64,000 nt of DNA from Streptomyces sp. SAJ15. Its GTDB lineage: Bacteria > Actinomycetota > Actinomycetes > Streptomycetales > Streptomycetaceae. Every line of letters begins with the position of its first letter. Position 1 is the first letter of the stretch. The stretch lies in assembly GCF_007595705.1 (NCBI RefSeq), contig NZ_NISY01000001.1:806001-870000 (forward strand), in the 5' to 3' direction. Positions 1-7,438 of the stretch are shown here, piece after piece. The notes below the pieces were generated by a model. It worked only from the letters and a program-made list of their open reading frames with translations, searched no databases and was not told the DNA's origin. Position numbers and translations under genes: made by a program.

Positions 1-141
1 GACCTCCAGTCGGGCCGGGCCGTCGTCGGTGCCGACGACGTTGACCGTGCCGCCGACGATCCACACCTGGAGGGCGGAGGCGGGCTCGTCGAAGGTGAGC
101 CTGCGCGGCTCCTCGATCGACCACTCGGACCGGGCTGACAT
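1..141 (-). CDS. DUF4097-type protein, 5' part only
   Basis: The first 47 codons of a leftward gene that runs off the window. It begins with ATG at 141 behind a GGAAGG-like ribosome site. The fragment starts MSARSEWSIEEPRRLTFDEP and continues with 'VWIVGGTVNVVGTDDGPARLEV', which resembles the first strands of the beta-repeat DUF4097 proteins common in Streptomyces. No catalytic function is known to me for that family. Its promoter region is shared with the terphenyl operon that reads the other way. Family assignment rests on a short fragment. Confidence 0.6.
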   Translation of the reverse strand, partial: MSARSEWSIEEPRRLTFDEPASALQVWIVGGTVNVVGTDDGPARLEV

Positions 142-200
142 CCCTGACCTTCCCAGGTACGGCACCTCCGCCCGCAGGGCGGGCCGCTACGCCTGCGCAA

Positions 201-242
201 CATATCGCGTATCTCTGTCTTCACGATATATCGCGAATATCG
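201..242. promoter_or_regulatory. AT-rich TATCGCG repeats, likely operator of the DUF4097 gene
   Basis: An AT-rich island in very GC-rich DNA. ATATCGCGTATC (202-213) is followed by a block at 224-242 that contains the perfect palindrome CGATATATCG (224-233) and a second TCGCGA core (231-236). It lies 60-100 bp upstream of the leftward DUF4097 start. Such ATAT/CGCG dyads suggest a repressor (for example PadR-type) site; that is inference only. Confidence 0.45.
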
Positions 243-285
243 GAAGTCAAGGCGGTCGCCGAACGGAGGGTGAGGGCTTGATCAC

Positions 286-371
286 GACCAAGGGACGACC
301 AAGGAGCGGTCAAGCGGGCGTCAAGAGGCGCCGGGGCGTAGAGCCCCGCTAGAGCGCCGCTAGAGGGTCGT
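286..371 (+). promoter_or_regulatory. 11-bp-phased direct repeats, putative SARP operator of the terphenyl operon
   Basis: CAAG occurs at 289, 300, 311 and 322, exactly 11 bp apart, in the contexts ACCAAGG, ACCAAGG, GTCAAGC and GTCAAGA. A second series, TAGAG, follows at 339, 350 and 361, again 11 bp apart. SARP activators bind heptamer repeats with this one-helical-turn spacing just upstream of the -10 region. A SARP gene lies at 6289-7107 in the same block. The array sits 60-140 bp upstream of the synthetase start. The regulator-site pairing is inferred. Confidence 0.6.
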
Positions 372-429
372 GGAGGGCATATGTTCGAACTGTTACCTTC
401 ATGGCCAACCCAAGGGAGGGAAGGGGTCG

Positions 430-3303
430 GTGAGGCCGATGGGAACAGTATTCGCGGAATTCTCCGAGCGAGGAGAACCCGAAGAACGGGAAGGGTCGGG
501 GGACGGGCGATCCGTCATTCAACTGCTCGTTCGGGCGGCGCGGGACCACCCGGCCGCCGGCCTCCGCTATATCTCCGCCGAGGCGGCGGGCGGGGCGATA
601 TCGCAGTCCTATCCGGAACTCCTCGCCGAGGCGCGGGAAATGCTCGGCGGACTGCGCGAACGGGGCTTGCGGCCGGGCGACAGAGTGGCCCTGCTCGTGC
701 CCGACCAGCGGGAGTTCGTGACCGTCTTCTGGGCCTGCCTGCTGGGCGGCTTCGTCCCCTGTCCGCTGGTACAACCGCCCGGCACCGTCACCCGCTGGGC
801 CGCCCAGCTCACCCACCTCGACCGGCTGTTGGACGGGCCGCTCCTGGTCACCACCGAGGCGCTGGCCGCCGGGCTGCCCGTGGTGCCGGGGCGCGGGACG
901 GCCCTGCTGGAGGAGTTGCGGGGCGACCACGCGCCGGCCCCGGACCATCAGGCCGCGCCCGAGGACCTCGCGCTGCTGGTGCTGACCTCCGGCTCCACCG
1001 GCAATGCCAAGGCGGTCATGCTGACCCATGGAAATCTGCTCGCCTCCATGGCGGGGAAGGCGGAAACGCAGCGTCTCACCGCCGCGGACACCACCTTCAA
1101 CTGGATTTCCTTCGACCATGTCGCCGCGCTCCTCGAAGCGCACCTGCTGCCGCTCGCGGTGGGCGCCACGCAATGGCACGCGCCGGCCCGGACCGTTCTG
1201 GAAAACCCGCTGGAATTCCTGCGCATCGTCTCCCGGCACCGGGTCACGATGACGTTCACGCCGAATTTCCTCCTCGGCTCGCTCAACGAGGCGGCGCACG
1301 GGCTGACGGAAAGCGGCGAGCGGCTCGACCTCGGCGCGCTGCGCCACATCGTCAGCGGCGGTGAGGCCAACGTCGTCGCCACCGGTGAGGAGTTCCTCGC
1401 CGGCTACGCCGCGCACGGGCTGCGCGGCTCCGCGCTCTGGCCGGCCTTCGGCATGACCGAGACCTGCGCCGGCAGCGTTTACAACCGTGACTTCCCCGCG
1501 GCCGACGCGGGCGCCGCCTTCGCCAACCTCGGCCGGCCCGTCCGGGGCCTGGAGATCCGGGTCGCGGACGAGCACCACCGGCCGCTGCCCGAGGGCGAGG
1601 TCGGCGAGCTCCAGCTGCGCGGCACGATGATCACCCGCGGCTACTACAACGACGCCGAGGCCACCGCGGCGGCCTTCACCCCCGATGGCTGGTTCCGCAG
1701 CGGCGACCTGGGCCGCGTCGTCGACGGCCGGCTCAGCCTCGAGGGGCGCAGCAAGGACAGCATCATCGTCAACGGCGTCAACTACTTCAGCCAGGAGATC
1801 GAGACGGCGCTGGAGCAGCTCGACGGCATCACGCCCGGCCATGTCGCGGCCTTCCCCACCCGCGCGCCGGGCAGCGACACCGAGCAGCTCGTGATCGCCT
1901 TCCACGCCGAGGCCGCGGCCCTCCCGGCGCCGGACCGCCCCCAGACCGCCGCCGACGAGGCCGAGCTGCACCGGCTGCTGACCGCCGTGCGCGCCACCAC
2001 CGTCATGCTCTGGGGCTTCCGGCCGTCGGTGATCCTGCCGCTGCCCAAGGACGCCTTCCCCAAGACCAGCCTCGGCAAGACGCTGCGCCGCCGGATGCGG
2101 CAGACGCTGGAGAGCGGCGGCTACGCCGAGGTCGCCGCCCATGTCGCGGAGCTGACCTGCCGCCGGCTCGGCGGCCACACCCCGCCCCGTCCCGGCACCG
2201 AGCAGGTCCTCGCCGAGATCTACGCCGAGATGTTCGGCACCACCCCGGACCGGATCAGCGCCACCGCCAGCTTCTTCGACCTCGGCGGCACCTCCCTGGA
2301 CATCCTGCGGCTGCGCCGCCGCGTCGACCAGCGGCTGGGTGTGCCCGACCTGCCGGTGATCACCGTGCTGACCGCCCCCTCCGTACGGGCGCTGGCCGCC
2401 CGCGTCGACGCCGGGCCGGGGGCCGACGGGGGCCGCCGGGTGGCCGAGTACGACCCGGTCGTGCCGCTGCAGACCGGTGGCGCCAAGACCCCGCTGTTCT
2501 GTGTCCACCCCGGCGTCGGCGAGGTGCTCGTCTTCGTCAACCTCGCCAAGTACTTCGCCGGCGACCGGCCGTTCTACGCGCTGCGCGCCCGCGGCTTCAA
2601 CGAGGGCGAGAAGCCCTTCGAGAGCTTCGAGGAGATGGTCTCCACGTATGTGGCCGCCATCCGCGCCCGCCAGCCGCACGGCCCCTACGCCGTCGCCGGC
2701 TACTCCTACGGCGGCGCGGTCGCCTTCGAGATCGCCAAGGCGCTGGAGGCGCTCGGCGAGCGGGTCGACTTCGTCGGCAGCTTCAACCTGCCCCCGCACA
2801 TCAAGTACCGGATGAACGAGCTCGACTTCATCGAGACCGCCACCAACCTCGCCTTCTTCCTCGACCTGATCGGGAAGCAGCAGTCGCTGGAGCTGCCCGC
2901 CGTGCTGCGACCGCTGCCCCGCGCCGAGCAGCTCGCCCGCTTCATGGAGCTCGCCCCGCCCGGCCGACTGGCCGAGCTCGACCTGGACCAGGAGAAGTTC
3001 GCCGCCTGGGCCGAGCTGGCCGATGGACTGACCGATCTGGGGCGCACCTACACTCCATCCGGAAAGGTCCGTTCCATGACGGTCTTCTACGCCACCCCGC
3101 TGCGCGGCACCAAGGCGGACTGGCTGGAGAAGGAGATCCGGCGCTGGGACGACCACACCACGGGGGCGAACCGGTACATCGACGTCCCCGGCGAGCACTA
3201 CACCCTCATGGGACCGCGCCACGTCGCGACCTTCCAGGCCGTGCTGCGCCGGGAGCTGGACCGCGCCCTGGGCGACGCCGACCGAGAGCACGTCGGCGGG
3301 TGA
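430..3303 (+). CDS. NRPS-like A-T-TE quinone/terphenyl synthetase (EchA/TerA/atromentin-synthetase type)
   Basis: About 957 aa in the order adenylation, thiolation, thioesterase, with no condensation domain. The A domain has [12 protein letters not shown] near residue 186 and the NWISFDHVA segment typical of aryl-2-keto-acid activating enzymes. The carrier motif DLGGTSLD puts the pantetheine Ser at about 622. The TE has [16 protein letters not shown] (Ser about 759) and GEHYTLM (His about 923), close to fungal TdiA/AtrA and bacterial RalA/EchA. Known relatives activate phenylpyruvate or its 4-hydroxy analogue and join two units into polyporic acid or atromentin; substrate and product here are inferred. 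GTG 430 is chosen because GGGAGGGAAGG lies just upstream; ATG 439 is the alternative. First gene of a three-gene operon. Confidence 0.9.
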   Translation: MRPMGTVFAEFSERGEPEEREGSGDGRSVIQLLVRAARDHPAAGLRYISAEAAGGAISQSYPELLAEAREMLGGLRERGLRPGDRVALLVPDQREFVTVFWACLLGGFVPCPLVQPPGTVTRWAAQLTHLDRLLDGPLLVTTEALAAGLPVVPGRGTALLEELRGDHAPAPDHQAAPEDLALLVLTSGSTGNAKAVMLTHGNLLASMAGKAETQRLTAADTTFNWISFDHVAALLEAHLLPLAVGATQWHAPARTVLENPLEFLRIVSRHRVTMTFTPNFLLGSLNEAAHGLTESGERLDLGALRHIVSGGEANVVATGEEFLAGYAAHGLRGSALWPAFGMTETCAGSVYNRDFPAADAGAAFANLGRPVRGLEIRVADEHHRPLPEGEVGELQLRGTMITRGYYNDAEATAAAFTPDGWFRSGDLGRVVDGRLSLEGRSKDSIIVNGVNYFSQEIETALEQLDGITPGHVAAFPTRAPGSDTEQLVIAFHAEAAALPAPDRPQTAADEAELHRLLTAVRATTVMLWGFRPSVILPLPKDAFPKTSLGKTLRRRMRQTLESGGYAEVAAHVAELTCRRLGGHTPPRPGTEQVLAEIYAEMFGTTPDRISATASFFDLGGTSLDILRLRRRVDQRLGVPDLPVITVLTAPSVRALAARVDAGPGADGGRRVAEYDPVVPLQTGGAKTPLFCVHPGVGEVLVFVNLAKYFAGDRPFYALRARGFNEGEKPFESFEEMVSTYVAAIRARQPHGPYAVAGYSYGGAVAFEIAKALEALGERVDFVGSFNLPPHIKYRMNELDFIETATNLAFFLDLIGKQQSLELPAVLRPLPRAEQLARFMELAPPGRLAELDLDQEKFAAWAELADGLTDLGRTYTPSGKVRSMTVFYATPLRGTKADWLEKEIRRWDDHTTGANRYIDVPGEHYTLMGPRHVATFQAVLRRELDRALGDADREHVGG

Positions 3304-3335
3304 CGACAGCGGATCAGCTAAGGAGCGGGCAGCGG

Positions 3336-4295
3336 ATGGAAGGCAAGAAGATCCTGATCACGGGCGGCACCGGGCAGGTCGCCCGGCCGGTCGCCGAGGC
3401 GCTCGCGCGCCGCAACGAGGTGTGGTGCGTGGGCCGCTTCGGCACCCCGGGCGTCGAGGACGCGCTGCGCGCCCAGGGCATCGTGACCCGCCGTTGGGAC
3501 ATGGACGACCTGGAGGGGGCGGACTACGTGGGACTGCCCACCGACTTCACCCATGTCCTGCACTCGGCCGTCCGCCGCGGCGAGGACGGTGACGTCAACG
3601 CCGCCATCGAGGTCAACTCGCTGGCCTGCGGGCGTCTGATGCACCACTGTCGTACCGCCGAGGCGTTCCTGTTCGTGTCCACCGGGGCCCTCTACAAGCG
3701 GCAGTCCCTGGACCACGCCTACACCGAGGACGACCCGGTCGACGGGGTCGCGGACTGGCTGCCGGCCTACCCGGTGGGCAAGATCGCCGCGGAGGGGGCG
3801 GTGCGCGCCTTCGCCGCGGTGCTGGGCCTGCCGACCACCATCGCCCGGCTCAACATCGCCTACGGCCCGGGTGGCTACGGCGGGGTGCCGATGCTCTACT
3901 TCAAGCGGATGCTGGCGGGCGAGCCGATACCGGTGCCGCGCCAGGGGCAGAACTGGTGCTCCCCGCTCCACACCGACGACCTGGTGGACCAGGTCCCGGC
4001 CCTGTGGGCGGCCGCCACCACGCCGGCGACCCTGGTCAACTGGGGCGGCGACGAGCCGATGGGCATGACCGACTGCGTGCGCCACCTGGAGGAGCTCACC
4101 GGGGTGCCGGCCCGTCTGGTCCCCAGCGAGGTCACCCGCGAGACCTACCGCTTCGACCCGACCCGGCGCCGGGAGCTGACCGGCCCCTGTCGGGTCTCGT
4201 GGCGGGAGGGCATCCGGCGCACACTGGAGGGGCTGCACCCCGATCATGTGAAGCCGCGTGCGACGCAGCACGTGACGCGGCGCGACGAAGCCTAA
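3336..4295 (+). CDS. NAD(P)-dependent extended-SDR reductase, TerB-like
   Basis: A 319-aa Rossmann protein with ITGGTGQVA at the N-terminus, VSTGALY as the Ser/Thr part of the active site, and YPVGK (Tyr about 145, Lys about 149) as the SDR dyad. ATG 3336 has AAGGAG 10 bp upstream; a GTG at 3300 overlapping the synthetase stop is possible but adds residues before the nucleotide fold. Between an aryl-quinone synthetase and a SnoaL-like protein it corresponds to the reductase that reduces the dihydroxyquinone core during p-terphenyl assembly. Family is firm; the exact reaction is inferred from cluster context and my recollection of terfestatin TerB. Confidence 0.8.
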   Translation: MEGKKILITGGTGQVARPVAEALARRNEVWCVGRFGTPGVEDALRAQGIVTRRWDMDDLEGADYVGLPTDFTHVLHSAVRRGEDGDVNAAIEVNSLACGRLMHHCRTAEAFLFVSTGALYKRQSLDHAYTEDDPVDGVADWLPAYPVGKIAAEGAVRAFAAVLGLPTTIARLNIAYGPGGYGGVPMLYFKRMLAGEPIPVPRQGQNWCSPLHTDDLVDQVPALWAAATTPATLVNWGGDEPMGMTDCVRHLEELTGVPARLVPSEVTRETYRFDPTRRRELTGPCRVSWREGIRRTLEGLHPDHVKPRATQHVTRRDEA

Positions 4296-4310
4296 GGAGA
4301 CCGGATCACC

Positions 4311-4709
4311 GTGGCGTCCCCGAACATCGAGGCCATCCAGAGGTCCTACGCCGGATTCCGGACCGGCGACCCGGACGGTCTGCTGTCGGCCATGCACCCC
4401 GACGTGGAGTGGGTCCACCCCGACGGACTGGAGAAGTACGGGCTGGGCGGCACCAAGCTGGGCCATGACGGGGTGCGCGCCTTCCTCGCGCGGGTCCCCG
4501 CGGTGCTCGGCGGGATGCGGCTGGAACCCCGGGAGTTCATCGAGCAGGGCGACCGGGTGGTGGTCTTCGGCACCCGCCAGGTCACCTCGCTCAGCGGCAG
4601 GACCGCCACCCTGGACTTCGTGCACTCCTGGACCATGCGGGACGGCAAGGCGACCCGCGTGGAGGACATCTTCGACACCGTCGTCTTCAACGAGCTGCTC
4701 GACAGCTGA
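4311..4709 (+). CDS. SnoaL-like NTF2-fold protein, TerC-like dehydratase
   Basis: 132 aa with the NTF2-like pattern: IEAIQRSYAGFRTGD, MHPDVEWVHPDG, a gating segment and a C-terminal strand DFVHSWTMRDGKATRVEDIF. GTG 4311 is used because AAGGAG (4294-4299) overlaps the stop codon of the reductase gene, so translation is probably coupled. Proteins of this fold act as cyclases, hydroxylases or dehydratases on polyketide and aromatic substrates. Beside the synthetase and reductase it fits the dehydration step that aromatises the central ring of a p-terphenyl. A strong terminator follows at once, so the operon ends here. Confidence 0.8.
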   Translation: MASPNIEAIQRSYAGFRTGDPDGLLSAMHPDVEWVHPDGLEKYGLGGTKLGHDGVRAFLARVPAVLGGMRLEPREFIEQGDRVVVFGTRQVTSLSGRTATLDFVHSWTMRDGKATRVEDIFDTVVFNELLDS

Positions 4710-4720
4710 GCCTCCCCGCT

Positions 4721-4749
4721 GGGGCCGCCGGGTCCTGCCCGGCGGCCCC
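4721..4749 (+). terminator. Intrinsic terminator of the terphenyl operon
   Basis: Perfect 12-bp stem GGGGCCGCCGGG / CCCGGCGGCCCC with a 5-nt loop, starting 12 bp after the stop of the SnoaL-like gene and followed by a short T run (4756-4759). Confidence 0.85.
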
Positions 4750-4831
4750 ACCGACGTTTTCCAGCCGCTGCCGGGGCGGCGCGCCGCGGGCCCCGGTGCC
4801 GCTCCCCGCCGCCCCGTCCCGCCCCGTGTCG

Positions 4832-5428
4832 TCAGACGGTGCTGACGACCTCCTCGTACGCCAGTCGCGGCAGCCGCCCCATCCAGGCGTCCGGCCCCGG
4901 CCGGCCGATGTTGACCACGCACAGCGCCCGGTGCCGGCCGTCGGGGAAGAACTCGGCGCTGACGGCGTCCGCGTCGAACCCGATCATCGGCCCGGCGGCC
5001 AGCCCCGCGGCGCGCACCCCCACGATGAGGTAGCCGATCTGGATCGCGGTGTTGAACCGCGCCGACTCCTCCCGCGCGGCCGGGTCCGCGAACAGCGCCT
5101 GGGGGTTCTCCATGAAGGGCACCAGCCGCGGCAGCTCCTCGTGGAAGTCCAGATCCGCCCCGACCACCGCCACCAGCGGCGCCTTGGCGGTCTTCTCCTG
5201 GTTGCGGCCCGTCATCAGGGGCACCAGCCGGTCCCGCGCCTCCGGCGACCGCACCAGGACCACCCGCAGCGGCTGCTGGTTCAGCGAGGTGGGACCGTAC
5301 TTGACCAACTCGTAGACGGCCCGCACCTGCTCGTCGGTGACCGGCTCGTCGGTGAAGGTGTGGGCGGTGCGGGCCGTGCGGAACAGCTGGTCCTGCACCT
5401 CGGCCGGCAGCGTGATGAGTTCGCTCAT
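4832..5428 (-). CDS. Nitroreductase-family flavoprotein, RutE/malonic-semialdehyde-reductase-like
   Basis: 198 aa. ARTAHTFTDEPVTDEQVRAVYELVKYGPTSLNQQP, then EKTAKAPLVAVVGADLDFHEELPRL, MIGFD and NIGRPG follow the order of conserved blocks in E. coli RutE, an FMN-dependent reductase of malonic semialdehyde to 3-hydroxypropanoate. ATG 5428 has GAGGAGAGG upstream. It is divergent from a TetR gene, with a long dyad between them, so that regulator probably represses it. Whether it serves terphenyl formation (for example quinone reduction) or general aldehyde metabolism cannot be told from sequence. Confidence 0.8.
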   Translation of the reverse strand: MSELITLPAEVQDQLFRTARTAHTFTDEPVTDEQVRAVYELVKYGPTSLNQQPLRVVLVRSPEARDRLVPLMTGRNQEKTAKAPLVAVVGADLDFHEELPRLVPFMENPQALFADPAAREESARFNTAIQIGYLIVGVRAAGLAAGPMIGFDADAVSAEFFPDGRHRALCVVNIGRPGPDAWMGRLPRLAYEEVVSTV

Positions 5429-5464
5429 GGACCTCTCCTCGGGGGCGGTAAGAGGGCGAATTAA

Positions 5465-5492
5465 CTGGACTGGACGGTCTGGTCCAGTCCAG
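5465..5492. promoter_or_regulatory. 28-bp dyad, putative TetR operator
   Basis: Perfect 11-bp arms CTGGACTGGAC (5465-5475) and GTCCAGTCCAG (5482-5492) with a 6-bp spacer. It lies between the divergent nitroreductase and TetR genes, 37 bp from the former's start, which is a typical place for a TetR repressor to control both promoters. Confidence 0.75.
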
Positions 5493-5590
5493 ATCTGGAA
5501 GGCTAGACTCGCAAGTCCACTGATGGCAAGGGCAGACTGAGGGACAGTCAGATAATCGAAGTGGCCGGGACGGCGAGAGGACGGCGGGCG

Positions 5591-6268
5591 ATGCGCACGC
5601 ACAGCGGGCCACGGACGCGGGAGGCGTCGCCACGACGCGGCGCCCCCGGACGCCCGGCGGGCCCGCAGCCCGCCAAGCGGCAGGCCATCCTGGAGGCCGC
5701 CGTCGCGGTCTTCCTGCGCGAGGGGTACGCACGGGCCAGCGTCGACGTCATCGCCGACGAGGCCCGGGTGTCCAAGCAGACGGTCTACAACCACTTCGGC
5801 GACAAGCAGACCCTGTTCATCGCCGCGGTCGAGGGCGAGCGCCGACGGGTGGCGGAGGGCTTCGCGCCCGGCGCCGCGGGGCCCGACGACGACGCGGAGC
5901 GGGACGCCCGCGCGGCGCTGACCGCCTTCGGCCACCGAGTGCTCCAGGTGCTGCTGGACGAGCGCGCCTCCGCGCTGCGCCGGCTGGTCATCGCCGAGGT
6001 CGCGCGCCACCCCTGGCTGCGCCCGGCCTGCGCCGAGGGGGAGCCCCGGCAACTGGTGTCCGCCCTTGCTGAAACGCTTCGCCACCGTGACGCGCGGGGT
6101 GAGCTGAGCGTCCCCGACCCGGAGACCGGAGCCCGTCAGTTCGTGGCGCTCCTGGTGCAACAGGGCCTGCACCAGTCCATGTACGGCACCCGCCCGCTGA
6201 CCGGCCGTGAGGCCGCGGACATCTGCGAGCAGGCCGCCGAGCTGTTCGTCCGCGCGTACCGCAGGTGA
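5591..6268 (+). CDS. TetR/AcrR-family regulator
   Basis: 225 aa. After a basic N-terminal tail the HTH reads RQAILEAAVAVFLREGYARASVDVIADEARVSKQTVYNHFGDKQTLF, a standard TetR DNA-binding domain; the rest is a helical ligand-binding domain with a TetR_C-like end. ATG 5591 has GAGAGGA about 10 bp upstream; an in-frame GTG at 5561 lacks a ribosome site. It is divergent from the RutE-like gene with a strong dyad between them, and is followed 20 bp later by a SARP gene, so it probably senses a product or precursor and shares a transcript with the SARP. Ligand unknown. Confidence 0.9.
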   Translation: MRTHSGPRTREASPRRGAPGRPAGPQPAKRQAILEAAVAVFLREGYARASVDVIADEARVSKQTVYNHFGDKQTLFIAAVEGERRRVAEGFAPGAAGPDDDAERDARAALTAFGHRVLQVLLDERASALRRLVIAEVARHPWLRPACAEGEPRQLVSALAETLRHRDARGELSVPDPETGARQFVALLVQQGLHQSMYGTRPLTGREAADICEQAAELFVRAYRR

Positions 6269-6288
6269 CGTGTGAGGAGGTGGCACCC

Positions 6289-7107
6289 ATGTTCGGACAC
6301 GTTCTCGGACCGCTGACGCTGCACCATGGCACCAGGTCCGCGGTCCCGACCGCGATGAAACCGCGGAAGGTCCTGTCGCTGCTGCTGCTGAACGACGGCC
6401 GGGTGGTGCCGGTGTCGGCGCTCATGGCGGAGCTGTGGGGCGACGCACCACCCCGCACCGCGCCGACCACGCTCCAGACCTACATCCTGCATCTGCGCAA
6501 GCTGCTCGCCGAGACGCTGTCCACCACGCCCGCGGCCGTCGCCCGCGACGTGCTGCAGACCCGGCCCGGCGGCTACGCCTTCCTGCTGCGCCCCGGCGAG
6601 CTGGATCTGCACGCCTACCGCGACCTGGTGTCCGCCGGGGACTGCGCGCTGGAGGGCGGCGACGAGCGCACCGCGGAGTCCGCGTTCCGGCGCGCGCTGC
6701 GGCTCTGGCAGGGACCGGCCCTGATGGATGTGGCGCACGGCCGACCGCTCCAGGCGGCGGTCGCCCGGCTGGAACAGTCCCGACTCACCGTCACCGAGCG
6801 GAGCATCGAGTGCCGGCTGCGACTCGGCGGCCACCAGGAGGCGCTGTGCGACCTGGCCGCGCTCATCGTCGAGCACCGCTTCCACGAGGGGATGCACGGC
6901 CAGTACATGCTCGCCCTGCACCGCTCCGGCCAGCGCACCCGGGCGCTCGCCGTCTACCAGCGGCTGCGGCTGGCGATGGCCGAGGAGCTCGGCCTGGAGC
7001 CGTCGCTGCGGTTGCAGCGGCTCCAGCAGGCCGTGCTGAGCTGCGACCCCCGGCTGGACCACGAGGCACCGGCGCCCGCCCCGGGCCGGGGGCCGGCCGT
7101 GGCCTGA
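6289..7107 (+). CDS. SARP-family activator (OmpR-like winged helix plus BTAD)
   Basis: 272 aa, the size of small SARPs such as ActII-ORF4 or RedD. The winged helix runs about residues 5-95 (MKPRKVLSLLLLNDGRVVPV, ELWGDAPPRTAPTTLQTYI, LQTRPGGYAF) and the BTAD domain about 100-250 (ALAVYQRLRLAMAEELGLEP). ATG 6289 follows a near-perfect GAGGAGG. The TetR stop lies 20 bp upstream, so the two are probably one transcript. SARPs bind direct repeats with 11-bp spacing; the array at 286-371 before the synthetase is the obvious target. No TTA codon was seen in it. Confidence 0.92.
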   Translation: MFGHVLGPLTLHHGTRSAVPTAMKPRKVLSLLLLNDGRVVPVSALMAELWGDAPPRTAPTTLQTYILHLRKLLAETLSTTPAAVARDVLQTRPGGYAFLLRPGELDLHAYRDLVSAGDCALEGGDERTAESAFRRALRLWQGPALMDVAHGRPLQAAVARLEQSRLTVTERSIECRLRLGGHQEALCDLAALIVEHRFHEGMHGQYMLALHRSGQRTRALAVYQRLRLAMAEELGLEPSLRLQRLQQAVLSCDPRLDHEAPAPAPGRGPAVA

Positions 7108-7156
7108 CCGCGGGCGCCGCGGACCGCCGGCGCCGTGCGTGCCGCTACGGCAGCGC

Positions 7157-7339
7157 TTACTCCTCGTCGTCCTCGTCGTCGAGGCGGGCCAGCCAGGTGG
7201 CCAGCCGCTCCACCGGCACCTCGAAGTCCGGGTTCAGGTCGACGAAGGTGCGCAGCTGCTCGGCGAGCCACTCGAAGGTGACCTCCTCCTCGCCGCGCCG
7301 CTTCTCCAGCTCCTCGATGCCACGGTCGGTGAAGTACAT
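7157..7339 (-). CDS. DUF6104-type small acidic protein
   Basis: 60 aa beginning MYFTDRGIEELEKRRGEEEV and ending in an acidic DDEDDEE tail. It matches my memory of the small conserved Streptomyces family DUF6104, found just after the kgd gene. The ATG at 7339 is near the window's only long terminator stem (7366-7410), which separates it from kgd, so it is transcribed on its own. No function is known to me; the tail and size suggest a soluble helical protein. Confidence 0.75.
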   Translation of the reverse strand: MYFTDRGIEELEKRRGEEEVTFEWLAEQLRTFVDLNPDFEVPVERLATWLARLDDEDDEE

Positions 7340-7365
7340 GCGAACAGCCTAGTACGCCCGGTACG

Positions 7366-7410
7366 CCGGAAGGCCCGGTCCCCGCGGTGTGCGGGGACCG
7401 GGCCTTCCGG
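7366..7410 (-). terminator. Strong intrinsic terminator downstream of kgd
   Basis: A perfect 20-bp stem (7366-7385 with 7391-7410) closing a 5-nt loop, 29 bp beyond the kgd stop. It isolates kgd from the DUF6104 gene. Confidence 0.9.
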
Positions 7411-7438
7411 TGCACGACGCCTTGCTCGGGCGCCTCGG

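Noticed and set aside
349..3291. A 980-codon open frame antisense to the synthetase
   Set aside because: High third-position GC opens the complementary frame; the sense strand has clear A, T and TE motifs and the antisense peptide matches nothing.
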